From an uncultured Erysipelotrichaceae bacterium (GTDB lineage Bacteria > Bacillota_I > Bacilli_A > Erysipelotrichales > Erysipelotrichaceae), in NCBI GenBank assembly GCA_900315065.1, contig OMXQ01000004.1, positions 1-64,000 on the forward strand: a DNA stretch of 64,000 nucleotides. The letters run 5' to 3'. This document shows positions 8,654 to 18,046 of the stretch, piece by piece. The translations under genes and the position numbers were made by a program. The notes beneath the pieces are model-generated. The model was given only the letters and a program-made list of their open reading frames with translations. It searched no databases and was not told the DNA's origin. Every line of letters starts with the position of its first letter. Position 1 is the first letter of the stretch.

Positions 8654-9331
8654 TCATCTGTATACAGCATCGTGATGCACAAGGTGAGTTACCGCATCAT
8701 GATGGACAACATGGCTCACTGCGTCGTGATGAACGACATGGGTTGCAGCTGGCACAGTGATTGTCTTTGTCCCTGTCTGTACTTTGAATTCTTTTGTAGT
8801 GTAATTGCTCAATGTACCATCCGGACATCGATGCACAGCCATGATCGAAGCATCCTTGCTTTGAAAGCCGCAATGACTGCATACCATTGCCCAGTCCTGA
8901 GAATAAACAGGTTCCTCAATCGTCTTTTCAGGAGTATCAATGATTGTTTCATCATAAGCTTCCTGATCAATCACAATTTCGTCATATGCAGGCTGATCAA
9001 TCACAATTTCATCGTATGCAGCCTGGACCAGAACCGGTGCTGACTCAGGAGGCTTTGCCAAAGAAGATGCATCTGTCCTGGTTTCCCTTTCTGTTATCTT
9101 CTGTGTTTCTTCATTCTCATTATGTTCATTGTTGTTCTCTTCTGTTTTGTCTGCTGTTTCCGGTTCTTTTGTACTTTCATTGTTTACCAGGTGCGTTTCT
9201 TTCAGATCAGATGACGATTTTCTGTCTTCGTTTTTCTTCAAAGCGCAGGAAGAAATCTGACTGAGAGAAAGAACTGCGGCAAGACATAACACACCTGCCG
9301 GAATTCTGCTTCTGATCCTATCTGCATGCAT
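8654..9331 (-). CDS. Lipoprotein with YDE and HHDAV tandem repeats
   Basis: A 225-residue predicted lipoprotein (signal ending SQISSC, Cys29) with a low-complexity Glu/Asn/Thr linker (about 35-95), three copies of a YDExxID repeat (about 108-135), a small Cys/His cluster (CSHCGFQ...VHRC) resembling a zinc knuckle, and a C-terminus of three VVHHDAV repeats. The same kind of YDE-zinc knuckle-HHDAV arrangement is seen at the ends of cell-surface proteins of gut Firmicutes; its function is not known to me. GAGGAG lies seven bases before the ATG. It is upstream of the giant wall protein but a terminator separates them. Metal binding by the His repeats is inference only. Confidence 0.75.
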   Translation of the reverse strand: MHADRIRSRIPAGVLCLAAVLSLSQISSCALKKNEDRKSSSDLKETHLVNNESTKEPETADKTEENNNEHNENEETQKITERETRTDASSLAKPPESAPVLVQAAYDEIVIDQPAYDEIVIDQEAYDETIIDTPEKTIEEPVYSQDWAMVCSHCGFQSKDASIMAVHRCPDGTLSNYTTKEFKVQTGTKTITVPAATHVVHHDAVSHVVHHDAVTHLVHHDAVYR

Positions 9332-9469
9332 ATAAAGTCTCCTCTTCTATTACATACACGCTGCAATTCAATAGTCTCTCATTTTCTCCATTTTTTTCTT
9401 ATGTTTTCCAGATATCATAAAACAATAAGATCATAGGGATGGCAGGCACATAGAAAATGCGTTTAGTGA

Positions 9470-9498
9470 TTGAGGAAATCCTGTTTTAAGAGTAAAAT
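9470..9498 (+). promoter_or_regulatory. gltX promoter
   Basis: TTGAGG (9470-9475), a 17-base spacer and TAAAAT (9493-9498) precede gltX, whose ATG is at 9530. The roughly 25-base leader holds an AAAGGAG site and shows no room for a T-box. Confidence 0.65.
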
Positions 9499-9529
9499 TT
9501 AACAGAAAAAGGAGCAATAAAAAGGAATT

Positions 9530-10984
9530 ATGGCAATTAGAACTAGATTTGCACCAAGCCCTACCGGCTATATGCATATCGGCAATCTGAGAACTGCCCT
9601 CTATGCGTATCTGGTAGCCAAGAAAGATCCGAACGGCGTTTTCATTCTCCGTATTGAAGACACTGACCAGGGTCGTCTGGTTGAAGGTGCAACCGATATT
9701 ATTTATGAAACACTGAAGGCATGCGGCCTGAAGCATGATGAAGGACCGGATGTCGGCGGTGATTACGGTCCATATGTACAGTCCGAGCGCGTTAAGAACG
9801 GTCTGTATATGAAATACGCAAAGGAACTCATCAGAAAAGGCGGTGCCCACTATTGCTTCTGCGATGAAGAAATCATCAATGCACAGCGTGAAGTACAGGA
9901 AGCACGTGGTGAATCCTTCAAGTATGATGATCCGTGCAAGAAGCTGACAATTGAAGAAGCAGAAGCAAGAATCGCTGCCGGCGAACCGTTTGTCATCAGA
10001 CAGACGATTCCGGAAGAAGGCACAACTTCTTTCGATGATGAAGTCTTCGGAAAGATCACAGTTGAAAACAGCACACTGGATGAACAGATTCTGATCAAGT
10101 CTGACGGTTTCCCTACTTACAACTTTGCAAATGTTATCGATGACCATCTGATGGGCATCACAGATGTTGTCCGCGGCATGGAATATCTTTCTTCCTCTCC
10201 GAAGTACAACCTGATCTATGAAGCATTCGGCTGGGATATTCCTCGTTATATCCACTGCCCGCCGGTCATGAAGGATGAACACAACAAATTGTCAAAGCGC
10301 AATGGCGATGCGTCTTTCCAGGATCTGGTCGCCAAGGGCTATCTGCCGGAAGCAATTCTGAACTACATCGCATTGCTCGGCTGGTCTCCAAGTGAAGATC
10401 GTGAAATCTACACACTGGATGAACTCGTTCAGGCATTTGATGTCAGGCACATCGGTACATCCGGTGCAATCTTCGATCCGGAAAAACTGAAGTGGATGAA
10501 CGGCATGTGGCTGCGCAATATGGATCTGGATTCCTATTACAAGCTGACAAAGCAGTATATTGATAAAGCTGTCAAGGGTAACTTTGACAAGAAGTGCATC
10601 GCATCTCTTGTTCAGCAGCGTGCTGATACTTTGGAAGAAATTGCACCGATGCTTGATTTCTTTGATACATTCCCTGCTTATGACAACAGCCTCTATACAA
10701 ACAAGAAGATGAAGACCAATCCGGAAGTTGCTCTTTCTTCACTGAAGGAATGCCGCAAGGCTCTGGAAAAACAGGAAGACTGGTCTGAAGAAGGTCTGCA
10801 TGCAACATTGCTTGCTTTGCCAAAGCAGCTTGGCGTCAAGAACGGCATCATTCTCTTCCCGCTGCGTTTAGCAATTACCGGCAAGCAGTTTACACCAGGC
10901 GGTGCTATTGAAATAGCTCATATTCTCGGAAAAGAAGAAACTCTGAGAAGACTGGATCTTTCCATTGCCCAGCTTGAAAAATAA
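9530..10984 (+). CDS. gltX: Glutamyl-tRNA synthetase
   Basis: 484 residues, the usual length for bacterial GltX. This cytoplasmic class I synthetase charges tRNA-Glu (and in many Firmicutes also tRNA-Gln, later amidated by GatCAB). The HIGH-type motif is at PTGYMHIGNLR (about residue 10) and the KMSKS-type motif is KLSKRNGD (about 255). It is monocistronic, with its own promoter upstream and a terminator (AAGATG/CATCTT with T-run) directly downstream. A tRNA-Glu gene lies 6 kb away on the other strand. Confidence 0.97.
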   Translation: MAIRTRFAPSPTGYMHIGNLRTALYAYLVAKKDPNGVFILRIEDTDQGRLVEGATDIIYETLKACGLKHDEGPDVGGDYGPYVQSERVKNGLYMKYAKELIRKGGAHYCFCDEEIINAQREVQEARGESFKYDDPCKKLTIEEAEARIAAGEPFVIRQTIPEEGTTSFDDEVFGKITVENSTLDEQILIKSDGFPTYNFANVIDDHLMGITDVVRGMEYLSSSPKYNLIYEAFGWDIPRYIHCPPVMKDEHNKLSKRNGDASFQDLVAKGYLPEAILNYIALLGWSPSEDREIYTLDELVQAFDVRHIGTSGAIFDPEKLKWMNGMWLRNMDLDSYYKLTKQYIDKAVKGNFDKKCIASLVQQRADTLEEIAPMLDFFDTFPAYDNSLYTNKKMKTNPEVALSSLKECRKALEKQEDWSEEGLHATLLALPKQLGVKNGIILFPLRLAITGKQFTPGGAIEIAHILGKEETLRRLDLSIAQLEK

Positions 10985-10994
10985 ATTGACAAAG

Positions 10995-11020
10995 AAGATG
11001 TCTATGCGGCATCTTTTTTG
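10995..11020 (+). terminator. gltX terminator
   Basis: AAGATG pairs with CATCTT around a nine-base loop, followed by a T-run, ten bases after the gltX stop. Confidence 0.85.
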
Positions 11021-11076
11021 TTTCTGAAGGAATTTCCTGATGATGGTATAATAATGAAGTTTATGGAGGTTTTCGC

Positions 11077-12324
11077 ATGGAAATTCGTGAAGTAGCTGAT
11101 TCCGCTGCTTTTGATCAATACGTTATTCAAAGCAATTCCTGCCACTATATGAAAACAACGATGTATGGTGAATGGAGAATTAAGCAGGATAAGGAAAACT
11201 ATAATTTCAATATCAGAAAATATTACAAATTAGGCTTTTACGAAGGCAATGAGTTGAAAGGAACAGCACTGGTTCTGAGCGGCTCATGGTTTGGTCATCA
11301 TCTGCTGTATATTCCGAAAGGACCATGCATTGATTACAGCAATAAAGAATTGAGAGTTACTGTTTTTCAGCTCCTGAAAAAATTTGCTGACGAAAGACAT
11401 GTAGAATTCCTTCGGGTAGATCCGGATGTAATAAGAGTTCATCATGACATCAAAGGCAACGTAATTGATGACGGTTTCAGCAATGAAGAAGTTACTGAAG
11501 ATCTGAAGTCTCTCGGGTTTACACATAAAGGCTATGGCTATGCCTACAACGGCAGCTGGCTGAACAGATTTACCCTTATCGTTGATATCAGTAAACCGAT
11601 GGACCAGGTAAAAGCAGGGTTTTCTTCCCGCCGTAAGAGAACATTAAAAAAAGCTGCTAATTTCAAACTGACTACACGTATCGGGACAAAAGATGACATT
11701 CAGACTATTCTCGACCTGCAGATGCAGCTGGTACATCAAAAAGGCTTTACCCCTTCTTCTTACAGCTATTTTTCGGACATGATGGACTGCTTTGGTGAAC
11801 ATGCTGTCATCTATATCACAGAAATCGATTTGAAATATGCTGAAGAAAATGCCCGCCAGGACTATGAAGCCAAGAAGAACAGCGGCAATGAAAGAGCTGC
11901 CGAAAATGCAAAAGAAACTCTTGAACTGATCCAGAGCTATGCTTCAAAAGGTTTCAGCATAATGCCAGTTGCAGCCGGCATGTTCATACGGATGGGAAAT
12001 TACAACTGGTGCTGGTATTACTATTTCCACAAGAAATTCAACCGCTTCTCACCGCTGGATTCCCTTCATCTGTATGCCATGGAAGATGCAAAGAAACATG
12101 GCGTGATCTACTATGACCTTTGTGGTTTCTCAGGTACATCTGACCCAAAAGATCCGGAATATCATTTATATGAATACAAGCATGAATTCGGTCCTCAGTT
12201 CATTGAACAGATTGGTGAATTCGATTATGTCCGCTCGAGACAGATGTGGAAATTGTTCAAATTTGAAAAACTTGCGTTCAATCATATCAAGCGCAAAATC
12301 ACAAGCAGATACAAAAAACGCTGA
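11077..12324 (+). CDS. FemA/B-type peptidoglycan bridge aminoacyltransferase
   Basis: 415 residues of the FemABX/MurMN family, which uses aminoacyl-tRNA to add amino acids to the lipid II stem-peptide side chain at the inner face of the membrane. Family features include the C-terminal YYDLCGFSGTSDPKDPEYHLYEYKHEFG block (GNAT-fold substrate site, about 345-375) and a helical arm rich in charged residues near 250-285 (coiled-coil insert). A TATAAT -10 box and GGAGG site precede the ATG. It is the first of three paralogues in 6 kb, separated from the other two by a flippase gene on the opposite strand. Which residue it adds cannot be told. Confidence 0.9.
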   Translation: MEIREVADSAAFDQYVIQSNSCHYMKTTMYGEWRIKQDKENYNFNIRKYYKLGFYEGNELKGTALVLSGSWFGHHLLYIPKGPCIDYSNKELRVTVFQLLKKFADERHVEFLRVDPDVIRVHHDIKGNVIDDGFSNEEVTEDLKSLGFTHKGYGYAYNGSWLNRFTLIVDISKPMDQVKAGFSSRRKRTLKKAANFKLTTRIGTKDDIQTILDLQMQLVHQKGFTPSSYSYFSDMMDCFGEHAVIYITEIDLKYAEENARQDYEAKKNSGNERAAENAKETLELIQSYASKGFSIMPVAAGMFIRMGNYNWCWYYYFHKKFNRFSPLDSLHLYAMEDAKKHGVIYYDLCGFSGTSDPKDPEYHLYEYKHEFGPQFIEQIGEFDYVRSRQMWKLFKFEKLAFNHIKRKITSRYKKR

Positions 12325-12344
12325 CCTCAAAATATTCTTCTAAA

Positions 12345-12371
12345 GGGCATTCTCCGGATGCCCTTTCTTTG
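12345..12371 (+). terminator. Terminator after first FemAB gene
   Basis: GGGCAT/ATGCCC stem with a seven-base loop, then TTTCTTTG, 20 bases after the femAB stop. Confidence 0.8.
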
Positions 12372-12429
12372 TCTTCTATAACTTTTATAAAATTGAATGA
12401 ACTTCCAGGCACATATTATCAGTGCCTCG

Positions 12430-12466
12430 AAAAAAAAGCATAAACCGTATTTTCAGGTTTATGCTT
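12430..12466 (-). terminator. Terminator of flippase-FemAB operon
   Basis: On the minus strand an 11-base perfect stem (AAGCATAAACC/GGTTTATGCTT) is followed by eight T residues, directly after the flippase gene (stop at 12471). It is back-to-back with the terminator of the convergent FemAB gene. Confidence 0.9.
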
Positions 12467-12470
12467 CATA

Positions 12471-14129
12471 TCACCGGTTCCTGCCGCGATGAATTCTATC
12501 TTTAACAACAGCCAATATATCTTTATGGAAGAGATCCTTTGAAATATTCAATACTTCTGCAATACCAAAGTACACAAAAGTACAAAGGATGGCATTAATC
12601 ATCAATTTGATTACAGCAATGGACTTTGCGCCTGTGGAACCGTCAATTCCGATCTGACGCAGGCCGTAGGAAACAGCTGCTGCTCCAATCAATGCAAATA
12701 CAATCTTGATAAAATTCCTGATCAACATTCTGAAATTCAGAGAATATTTACGCGACATGAAATAAAGATTGCCGAAAAGGATAAAACTATTGCCGAGAAT
12801 TGAGGCAATCACAGCGCCCGGATAGCCTACCCATTTCATCAAAGGCAGCATCACAATGCTCTTGACAATAACAGAGATCAACTGCACCAGCAAAATCTTT
12901 TTTTTCATGCCGAGTGCGATCATGAGCATGCTCGTAACCGGACAAATTGTACCCAGGAATCCTTCAATGGCATTCCACTGAACCACCCCTGAAGCAAGAT
13001 CTATATTTGTCGTATAAAAAAGAATATGGAAGATATCACGTGCATAGATTGCGATCACAGCACTCAGGAATGAGCCGATAAACAATACAATTCCGATACA
13101 TTGAATAATAATGGAACTGACTCTTTTTCTGTCTTTCTGTGTTACAGCTTCCGTAACATGAGGAATCAAGGCTGCGACAAAACCTGGTGCAAGGATCTGT
13201 GGAATACTTGTCAATTTGGAAGAAACATAATTGAATCCGGAGAGAATAACCTGATAATCTGCAGTAGAATACCCGTACATCCGCAAACCTGTAGGCAGGA
13301 AGAGAGAATTGAAGATATCATCAGCATACCCAAGCATAGCTGTTAAAAGATAAGGGACTGCCAGGATCAGCAGCTCTTTTAACAGGGCATCCCGATTTGT
13401 TTTTTTATGTTTCTGATTTTTTGCCAGTGTCCTGATTTCACCAATATTTCTGAAATCAAAATAAGCAATCTGCAGAATTCCTGCCACAGCCGCAACACTT
13501 GTAGAAAGAACCGCTGCATACAAAGCATATTTTCTTTCAAAACCCAGCAGATATACCATCACATAGGATACACTGAGCAGAAAACCGACCCGGAAGATCT
13601 GTTCAAAAGACTGGGAAAAGGCATATTCCCCCATTTCCTTGCGTCCCTGCCAGAAGCCTCTGTAAGCAGAAAGAACCGGCACAAAAAACAATGCCAGCGC
13701 AAGAATTCTGATACACCAGGCCATAATCTCGGTGCTTCCACCTTCAGGAGCAATTACTGGTGCAATCACACCGGATAAAAGAATCAGCAATATCATACCT
13801 GCCGCTCCCAGTATCTGCATCAACCTGATTGACATCTTTTTGACAAGCAGCAGAGTTTTGTTATCTTCCAGGACTGTATACTTAGCAACAAGCGTCGAAA
13901 TCGCAAAAGGAATGCCGGCTGTAAATACATTCAAGGTATACGAATAAATACGATATGCAGTTCCGTAATAGCTCATCAATTCTTCCGAACCAAGAATGTA
14001 AGAAAGAGGTATTGAATATAACAAGCCGATCAACTTGGCTATGAACAAGCCGGCAGTACCTACCAGACCACCCAGCACAAGAGAATTCTTAACCTTCTGC
14101 TTTCGATCCATTTTTGCTTTATTTGTCAT
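12471..14129 (-). CDS. MurJ/SpoVB-type lipid flippase
   Basis: 552 residues with about 14 membrane segments, of the MOP/MATE-fold polysaccharide-transporter group that includes lipid II flippases (MurJ, SpoVB/YtgP) and O-antigen flippases. The N-terminal SLVLGGLVGTAGLFIAKLIG segment is typical of the SpoVB/YtgP type. It is last in an operon with two FemAB aminoacyltransferases (AAGGAG before ATG, nine bases from the previous stop), which argues for lipid II or branched lipid II as cargo. Assignment to MurJ function is inference from context. Confidence 0.82.
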   Translation of the reverse strand: MTNKAKMDRKQKVKNSLVLGGLVGTAGLFIAKLIGLLYSIPLSYILGSEELMSYYGTAYRIYSYTLNVFTAGIPFAISTLVAKYTVLEDNKTLLLVKKMSIRLMQILGAAGMILLILLSGVIAPVIAPEGGSTEIMAWCIRILALALFFVPVLSAYRGFWQGRKEMGEYAFSQSFEQIFRVGFLLSVSYVMVYLLGFERKYALYAAVLSTSVAAVAGILQIAYFDFRNIGEIRTLAKNQKHKKTNRDALLKELLILAVPYLLTAMLGYADDIFNSLFLPTGLRMYGYSTADYQVILSGFNYVSSKLTSIPQILAPGFVAALIPHVTEAVTQKDRKRVSSIIIQCIGIVLFIGSFLSAVIAIYARDIFHILFYTTNIDLASGVVQWNAIEGFLGTICPVTSMLMIALGMKKKILLVQLISVIVKSIVMLPLMKWVGYPGAVIASILGNSFILFGNLYFMSRKYSLNFRMLIRNFIKIVFALIGAAAVSYGLRQIGIDGSTGAKSIAVIKLMINAILCTFVYFGIAEVLNISKDLFHKDILAVVKDRIHRGRNR

Positions 14130-14137
14130 ATTGCTCC

Positions 14138-15403
14138 TTATCTCCGATAAATAATTGACCGGATTTTACGTCTGGCAAGAGAATAGAATCTGCTTGTATG
14201 ACGCCATAAAGAATACAGGGAAGGTTTATATACAGCATCAAATTCACCAAGATATTCGATAAAATCACCGCCGAATTCTTTCTTGAAAGTATCCAGGGAA
14301 TAATAATAATCATGCGGATCCGTTGAACCGGAAATACCTTCAAAGTTATATGTCTTTGCACCATTGTTCATCAGATCTTCAATCGCAAAATAATGAAGTT
14401 CAAAAGCTTCCCGGAAATTGGTCAGTGTCTTTTTTGTATACATGTTTACATTCCAGACATTAGCGCCTTCCTGAATGATGAACTTTCCACCAAGATACAT
14501 TTTCTCGTCTTTATCATAACCTTTGTCCTCAATCTGACAAATTTCCTTATGAATAGCATCGATCTGTTTCTGATCCAGCTGGATCTTTTTTTCATCTTTG
14601 CATTGAGCCTGGTGGCTCTGCAGATTCTGAATTTCTTTCTGAAGATTCAGCTTTGCCTGATGGAAGTTGACAGAAACAACATAATAATGAACAAAAGGCT
14701 TATACAGGTCATACATCTTTTCAAAATATGATAAAGGCTTCGGTTTGAAACCAAGCCTGGCTGAAAGCTCAAGCTGTGCATCATAAAGAACACTCAGCTT
14801 CTCTCTGCCGGCTTTTTCAACGGTAACACCGCGCATCACATTTTTACTATGATATTGGCTGCATCTTTTGATTCCTTTGCGTACTTCCTTTAAAGGACGA
14901 TTCAGATCAAGAATATATGTATACCGGCTCATCCAGTTTCCGGAATAGCCGTAGTTATAGCCTAAATGCGTATAGCCTGCTTGTTTCAATTCTTCTGTTA
15001 CAAATTCATGATTGAATCCGCCTTCTTTAACTTTACCGTTTTTTTCGTGTTCAAGACGGGTAATATTCGGATCAACCCTCAGAAAGCAGGAACCGTTTTT
15101 TCGTGCATAATCCGAAAGTGCTTTGATGAAAAAAGCAAGCAGTTCCCGGTTGTTGATATCAAGATTGAAACCATATTGACAATACGAAAAATGCATCGGC
15201 GGAAACTTTAAATTTTTCTGCAGCAGCACTGCCGTTGCCGCAAGATTTCCTGATTCATCTTCTGCTCCTACAAGTTCTCCTTTCCATTCAGGCTTGGAAA
15301 ACTCAATAAACTGTGAGCTTTTGGACCAATGATTCCACTCGCATTGCGCGCAGAATGCATCGAATCGCTTCTGATCAACATTTGTAACAAAACGATATGT
15401 CAT
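14138..15403 (-). CDS. FemA/B-type peptidoglycan aminoacyltransferase (second)
   Basis: 421 residues from the ATG at 15403 (MTYRF); a longer frame from 15445 runs into the preceding gene and is unlikely, because the stop of that gene and this ATG share a base (TAATG), a coupled arrangement. It carries the FemABX C-terminal signature (YNFEGISGSTDPHDYYYSLDTFKKEFGGDF) and a long charged helical arm at about 250-310. Middle gene of the operon femAB-femAB-flippase. Presumed to add one residue of the interpeptide bridge or side branch of lipid II. Confidence 0.9.
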   Translation of the reverse strand: MTYRFVTNVDQKRFDAFCAQCEWNHWSKSSQFIEFSKPEWKGELVGAEDESGNLAATAVLLQKNLKFPPMHFSYCQYGFNLDINNRELLAFFIKALSDYARKNGSCFLRVDPNITRLEHEKNGKVKEGGFNHEFVTEELKQAGYTHLGYNYGYSGNWMSRYTYILDLNRPLKEVRKGIKRCSQYHSKNVMRGVTVEKAGREKLSVLYDAQLELSARLGFKPKPLSYFEKMYDLYKPFVHYYVVSVNFHQAKLNLQKEIQNLQSHQAQCKDEKKIQLDQKQIDAIHKEICQIEDKGYDKDEKMYLGGKFIIQEGANVWNVNMYTKKTLTNFREAFELHYFAIEDLMNNGAKTYNFEGISGSTDPHDYYYSLDTFKKEFGGDFIEYLGEFDAVYKPSLYSLWRHTSRFYSLARRKIRSIIYRR

Positions 15404-16635
15404 TATCTTCTGCCTCTGATTTTTGCTGCCCGCTGCAATACCCATGGATACACATTTTCAAATAATTGATCGACAACAGGATCGATAACGATGTTGAATT
15501 CTCCGATATATTCTTCGACATTCATCGGAAAATTTGACTTGAATAAGGTCAGGCCGTCATTCAGCGTTCCTTCAATGCCGCCGAAAGAACACTCAGTGAT
15601 GCCAAGTTCTGCCGCTTTGGCCAGACACAGGTCATATAAATAATAGGAAGAACAGAAACGCATATAATCCGGGTTATTGCCCATGTAGAAAAGTTCCATC
15701 AGATGATCGTTATAAACAGAAAGAATACCGCATGTCAATGCTTCATCTCTGCCTTCACGTTTGTAATCTGCTTCCAGCTTTTCCTTTTCCTTTTTTGCCT
15801 GGTCTACTTCACGCTTCAAAGCTGCAGCTGCCTTTTTCGAAATACCTTCTTCACCAAGCTGCTTTTCTTTTTCTGCAATAACATCAGATAAAGCCTGCAG
15901 CTGCTTGGGAAAATTTATTCTGGTAACCATGCAGATTGCCTTGTCGCCATATACTTCCATCATATTGCGGAAATAGTCTTCTCCACGTAAAGCAACACCT
16001 TTTCTGACTTCCGTAAAGTGCATGACTTTGGCAAAGTCATCAAGGCATTCCATACCGCTCTCAATTTCCAGACCGCTCTTTCCTGCCTTGCGGATGGATT
16101 TCTGCGTTTTATGTTCGAGACGATCAAAATAATCAGAAGTAACATCCATTTCGGCATTGTAGCGCGGCTGCGTAGCTTCAGAAATCATAGTAGTAAATCC
16201 CTTATGCTTTGCGCCAAGTCCTTTCAGCAGATCAATCACATCCTGATTGAAATAAGGATTGTCTTCTTCACGCTTTGTGTAAGGATACATTCTGGAATGA
16301 ATTTTCGGATCAAAGCGGAGAACTGCACAATGGTGTTTCTTTGCATAGTTTCTCAATTCACCAATAAAGAAAGAAACAAGCTCTTCATTGTGATAATCCA
16401 TAACCGGCCCACGCGGAATGTAGAACAGTTTTTTTCCAAATACAAGATTCCGGATCAGAATCAATGCAGTTGCGCTTGTTCTGCCGTTTTCATCTTCTGC
16501 TCTGGCATATACATGATCCCAGTTATTTTTTACGCTTGCCCATGGAGAACACTGAAACAACGAATTCTGATCAGAATTCATGACAAATTTATCGTTATCT
16601 TTCGGATCACTTCCGCAGTAAAAAGTATATTTCAT
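15403..16635 (-). CDS. FemA/B-type peptidoglycan aminoacyltransferase (third)
   Basis: 410 residues from ATG 16635, chosen because GGAGG lies six bases upstream; a TTG six bases earlier opens the same frame. Contains the helical arm (about 255-300, Lys/Glu-rich) and the end motif TECSFGGIEGTLNDGLTLFKSNF of the FemABX family. First gene of a minus-strand operon of three. Only moderately similar to the other two copies by eye, so each may add a different amino acid or act at a different position. Confidence 0.9.
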   Translation of the reverse strand: MKYTFYCGSDPKDNDKFVMNSDQNSLFQCSPWASVKNNWDHVYARAEDENGRTSATALILIRNLVFGKKLFYIPRGPVMDYHNEELVSFFIGELRNYAKKHHCAVLRFDPKIHSRMYPYTKREEDNPYFNQDVIDLLKGLGAKHKGFTTMISEATQPRYNAEMDVTSDYFDRLEHKTQKSIRKAGKSGLEIESGMECLDDFAKVMHFTEVRKGVALRGEDYFRNMMEVYGDKAICMVTRINFPKQLQALSDVIAEKEKQLGEEGISKKAAAALKREVDQAKKEKEKLEADYKREGRDEALTCGILSVYNDHLMELFYMGNNPDYMRFCSSYYLYDLCLAKAAELGITECSFGGIEGTLNDGLTLFKSNFPMNVEEYIGEFNIVIDPVVDQLFENVYPWVLQRAAKIRGRR

Positions 16636-16675
16636 CAACAACCTCCGGTAAGTACGCTTTCTATATTAACACGCA

Positions 16676-16708
16676 TAAAATAAAAACCGCATCTCAATGA
16701 CGCGGTTA
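16676..16708 (-). terminator. Terminator after tRNA-Glu
   Basis: AACCGC/GCGGTT stem on the minus strand followed by TTTTTATTTT, immediately after the tRNA CCA end. It insulates the FemAB operon from the tRNA. Confidence 0.85.
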
Positions 16709-16712
16709 TACA

Positions 16713-16789
16713 TGGTGACGAGTACGGGATTCGAACCCGTGAATGTTGCCTTGAGAGGGCAATGTGTTAAGCCGCTTCACCAACTCGCC
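16713..16789 (-). tRNA. tRNA-Glu (anticodon CUC)
   Basis: Minus-strand cloverleaf: acceptor GGCGAGT pairing with ACTCGTC, D-arm stem GTG/CAC, anticodon stem TTGCC/GGCAA around loop CTCTCAA (anticodon CTC, reading GAG), T-arm ACGGG-TTCGAAT-CCCGT and an encoded CCA. It stands alone, with a terminator directly after it. Confidence 0.95.
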
Positions 16790-16872
16790 ATTGGAAGATG
16801 GAGACTTCCATCTCCATCGCGCCCGATTATCTTACAATACCGGCTGGGATATTGCAACTAATCAGAATCTGA

Positions 16873-17229
16873 TTACTTATTGAGCTGTGCCTTGGCAGCG
16901 TCAACCAGAGCCTTGAAGCCTGCTTCATCGTGAATAGCGATTTCAGACAGCATCTTTCTGTTAACGTTGATGCCTGCCAGCTTCAGACCATACATGAACT
17001 TGGAATAAGACAGATCGTAGTTACGGACTGCAGCATTGATACGGGCAATCCACAGCTTGCGCATTTCTCTCTTAGTCTGCTTTCTGCCTGCGAAAGAATA
17101 ACGCAGGGAACGCATAACCTGTTCATTGGCTGTTCTGTACAGCAGATGCTTGGAACCAAAGTAGCCCTTGGCAAGCTTTAAAACCTTCTTACGTCTGTTA
17201 CGTGTAGGTGTAGATCCTTTTACTCTCAT
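16873..17229 (-). CDS. rplT: Ribosomal protein L20
   Basis: 118 residues, standard length, with the highly basic N-terminus [25 protein letters not shown] and the [11 protein letters not shown] motif of bL20. It binds 23S rRNA in 50S assembly and, in Bacillota, represses its own operon by binding the infC leader. Last gene of infC-rpmI-rplT; GGAGG precedes the ATG. Confidence 0.98.
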   Translation of the reverse strand: MRVKGSTPTRNRRKKVLKLAKGYFGSKHLLYRTANEQVMRSLRYSFAGRKQTKREMRKLWIARINAAVRNYDLSYSKFMYGLKLAGINVNRKMLSEIAIHDEAGFKALVDAAKAQLNK

Positions 17230-17247
17230 CTTAACTTAGCCTCCCTA

Positions 17248-17469
17248 TTAACCCTGCAGCAGCTGCTTGTCGCGCTTGACATCTGTGCTGTTTACAGCTG
17301 TGCTCTTACGCAGATGCATCTTCTGCTTGTGACTCTTGTTTGCTGCGAAATGGGAAACATAGTTGTGCTGAACTTTCAGCTTGCCGCTGCCTGTTACCTT
17401 GACGCGCTTAGCGAAAGTCTTCTTTGTCTTCATCTTGATCTTTGATGGCTTCTTAGCTTTTGCTTTCAT
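17248..17469 (-). CDS. rpmI: Ribosomal protein L35
   Basis: 73 residues, with [21 protein letters not shown] as the bL35 signature. It has an extra lysine-rich N-terminal extension of about ten residues relative to the usual MPKMKTxxx start; AAGGAG seven bases before the first ATG supports the longer form. Middle gene of infC-rpmI-rplT. Confidence 0.96.
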   Translation of the reverse strand: MKAKAKKPSKIKMKTKKTFAKRVKVTGSGKLKVQHNYVSHFAANKSHKQKMHLRKSTAVNSTDVKRDKQLLQG

Positions 17470-17480
17470 AACAATCTCCT

Positions 17481-18029
17481 TTACTTGCCTTTTTTAGGTG
17501 AGAATGTGACAGACATGGTGTTTCCTTCAAGGTTTGGTGCCTTGGTCATATCTGCTACATCCGAAATCTGCTCTGAGAAGTTTCTGATGACTTCACGGCC
17601 AACTTCCTGACGTGTAATCATTCTTCCGCGGAACTTCATGTCAATTCTGACCTTCTGACCATCCTGCAGCCATTCTCTTGCTTTCTTGACCTTGGTGTCA
17701 AAGTCACCCTGATCAATAACCGGAGAAACACGCAGTGCCTTCACTTCAGTGACATGCTGATTCTTCTTAGCTTCTCTCTCTTTTTTCTGTGCTTCAAATC
17801 TGTACTTGCCGTAGTCCAGAATCTTGCATACCGGCGTTTCAGCATTCGGTGCTACACATAAAAGATCGAGTTCAAGATCATAAGCTTTTTCCAAAGCTTC
17901 ACGACGTGACATCCTGCCCAGCTGTTCGCCCTGAGGGCCGATGACCAGAACCTCTTTGAAGTGGATATCTTCATTCACGATATCGTTCGGTTCCTTGCGC
18001 CTGTTTTTGTTGTTCTTAATTCTTCCCAA
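17481..18029 (-). CDS. infC: Translation initiation factor IF-3 (TTG start)
   Basis: 182 residues with both IF-3 domains: N-terminal [20 protein letters not shown] and C-terminal [25 protein letters not shown]-3 binds the 30S subunit, prevents premature 50S joining and proofreads start codons. The start codon is TTG with a strong AAGGAGG nine bases upstream; non-ATG starts at infC are a known feature allowing IF-3 to limit its own synthesis. First gene of the operon, behind an L20-type leader with a terminator ending about 17 bases before the start. Confidence 0.97.
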   Translation of the reverse strand: MGRIKNNKNRRKEPNDIVNEDIHFKEVLVIGPQGEQLGRMSRREALEKAYDLELDLLCVAPNAETPVCKILDYGKYRFEAQKKEREAKKNQHVTEVKALRVSPVIDQGDFDTKVKKAREWLQDGQKVRIDMKFRGRMITRQEVGREVIRNFSEQISDVADMTKAPNLEGNTMSVTFSPKKGK

Positions 18030-18046
18030 GCGGACCTCCTTGTAAT

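Noticed and set aside
8665-8740. Short repeats that could suggest CRISPR
   Set aside because: They are the in-frame codons of the HHDAV protein repeat; no regular spacers.
9340-9529. T-box leader before gltX
   Set aside because: No T-box sequence (AGGGTGGNACCGCG) or terminator, and the promoter lies only about 30 bases before the start.
15403-15445. Longer start of the second FemAB gene at 15445
   Set aside because: It would overlap the preceding FemAB gene by 43 bases; ATG 15403 is coupled to that stop and gives the normal N-terminus.
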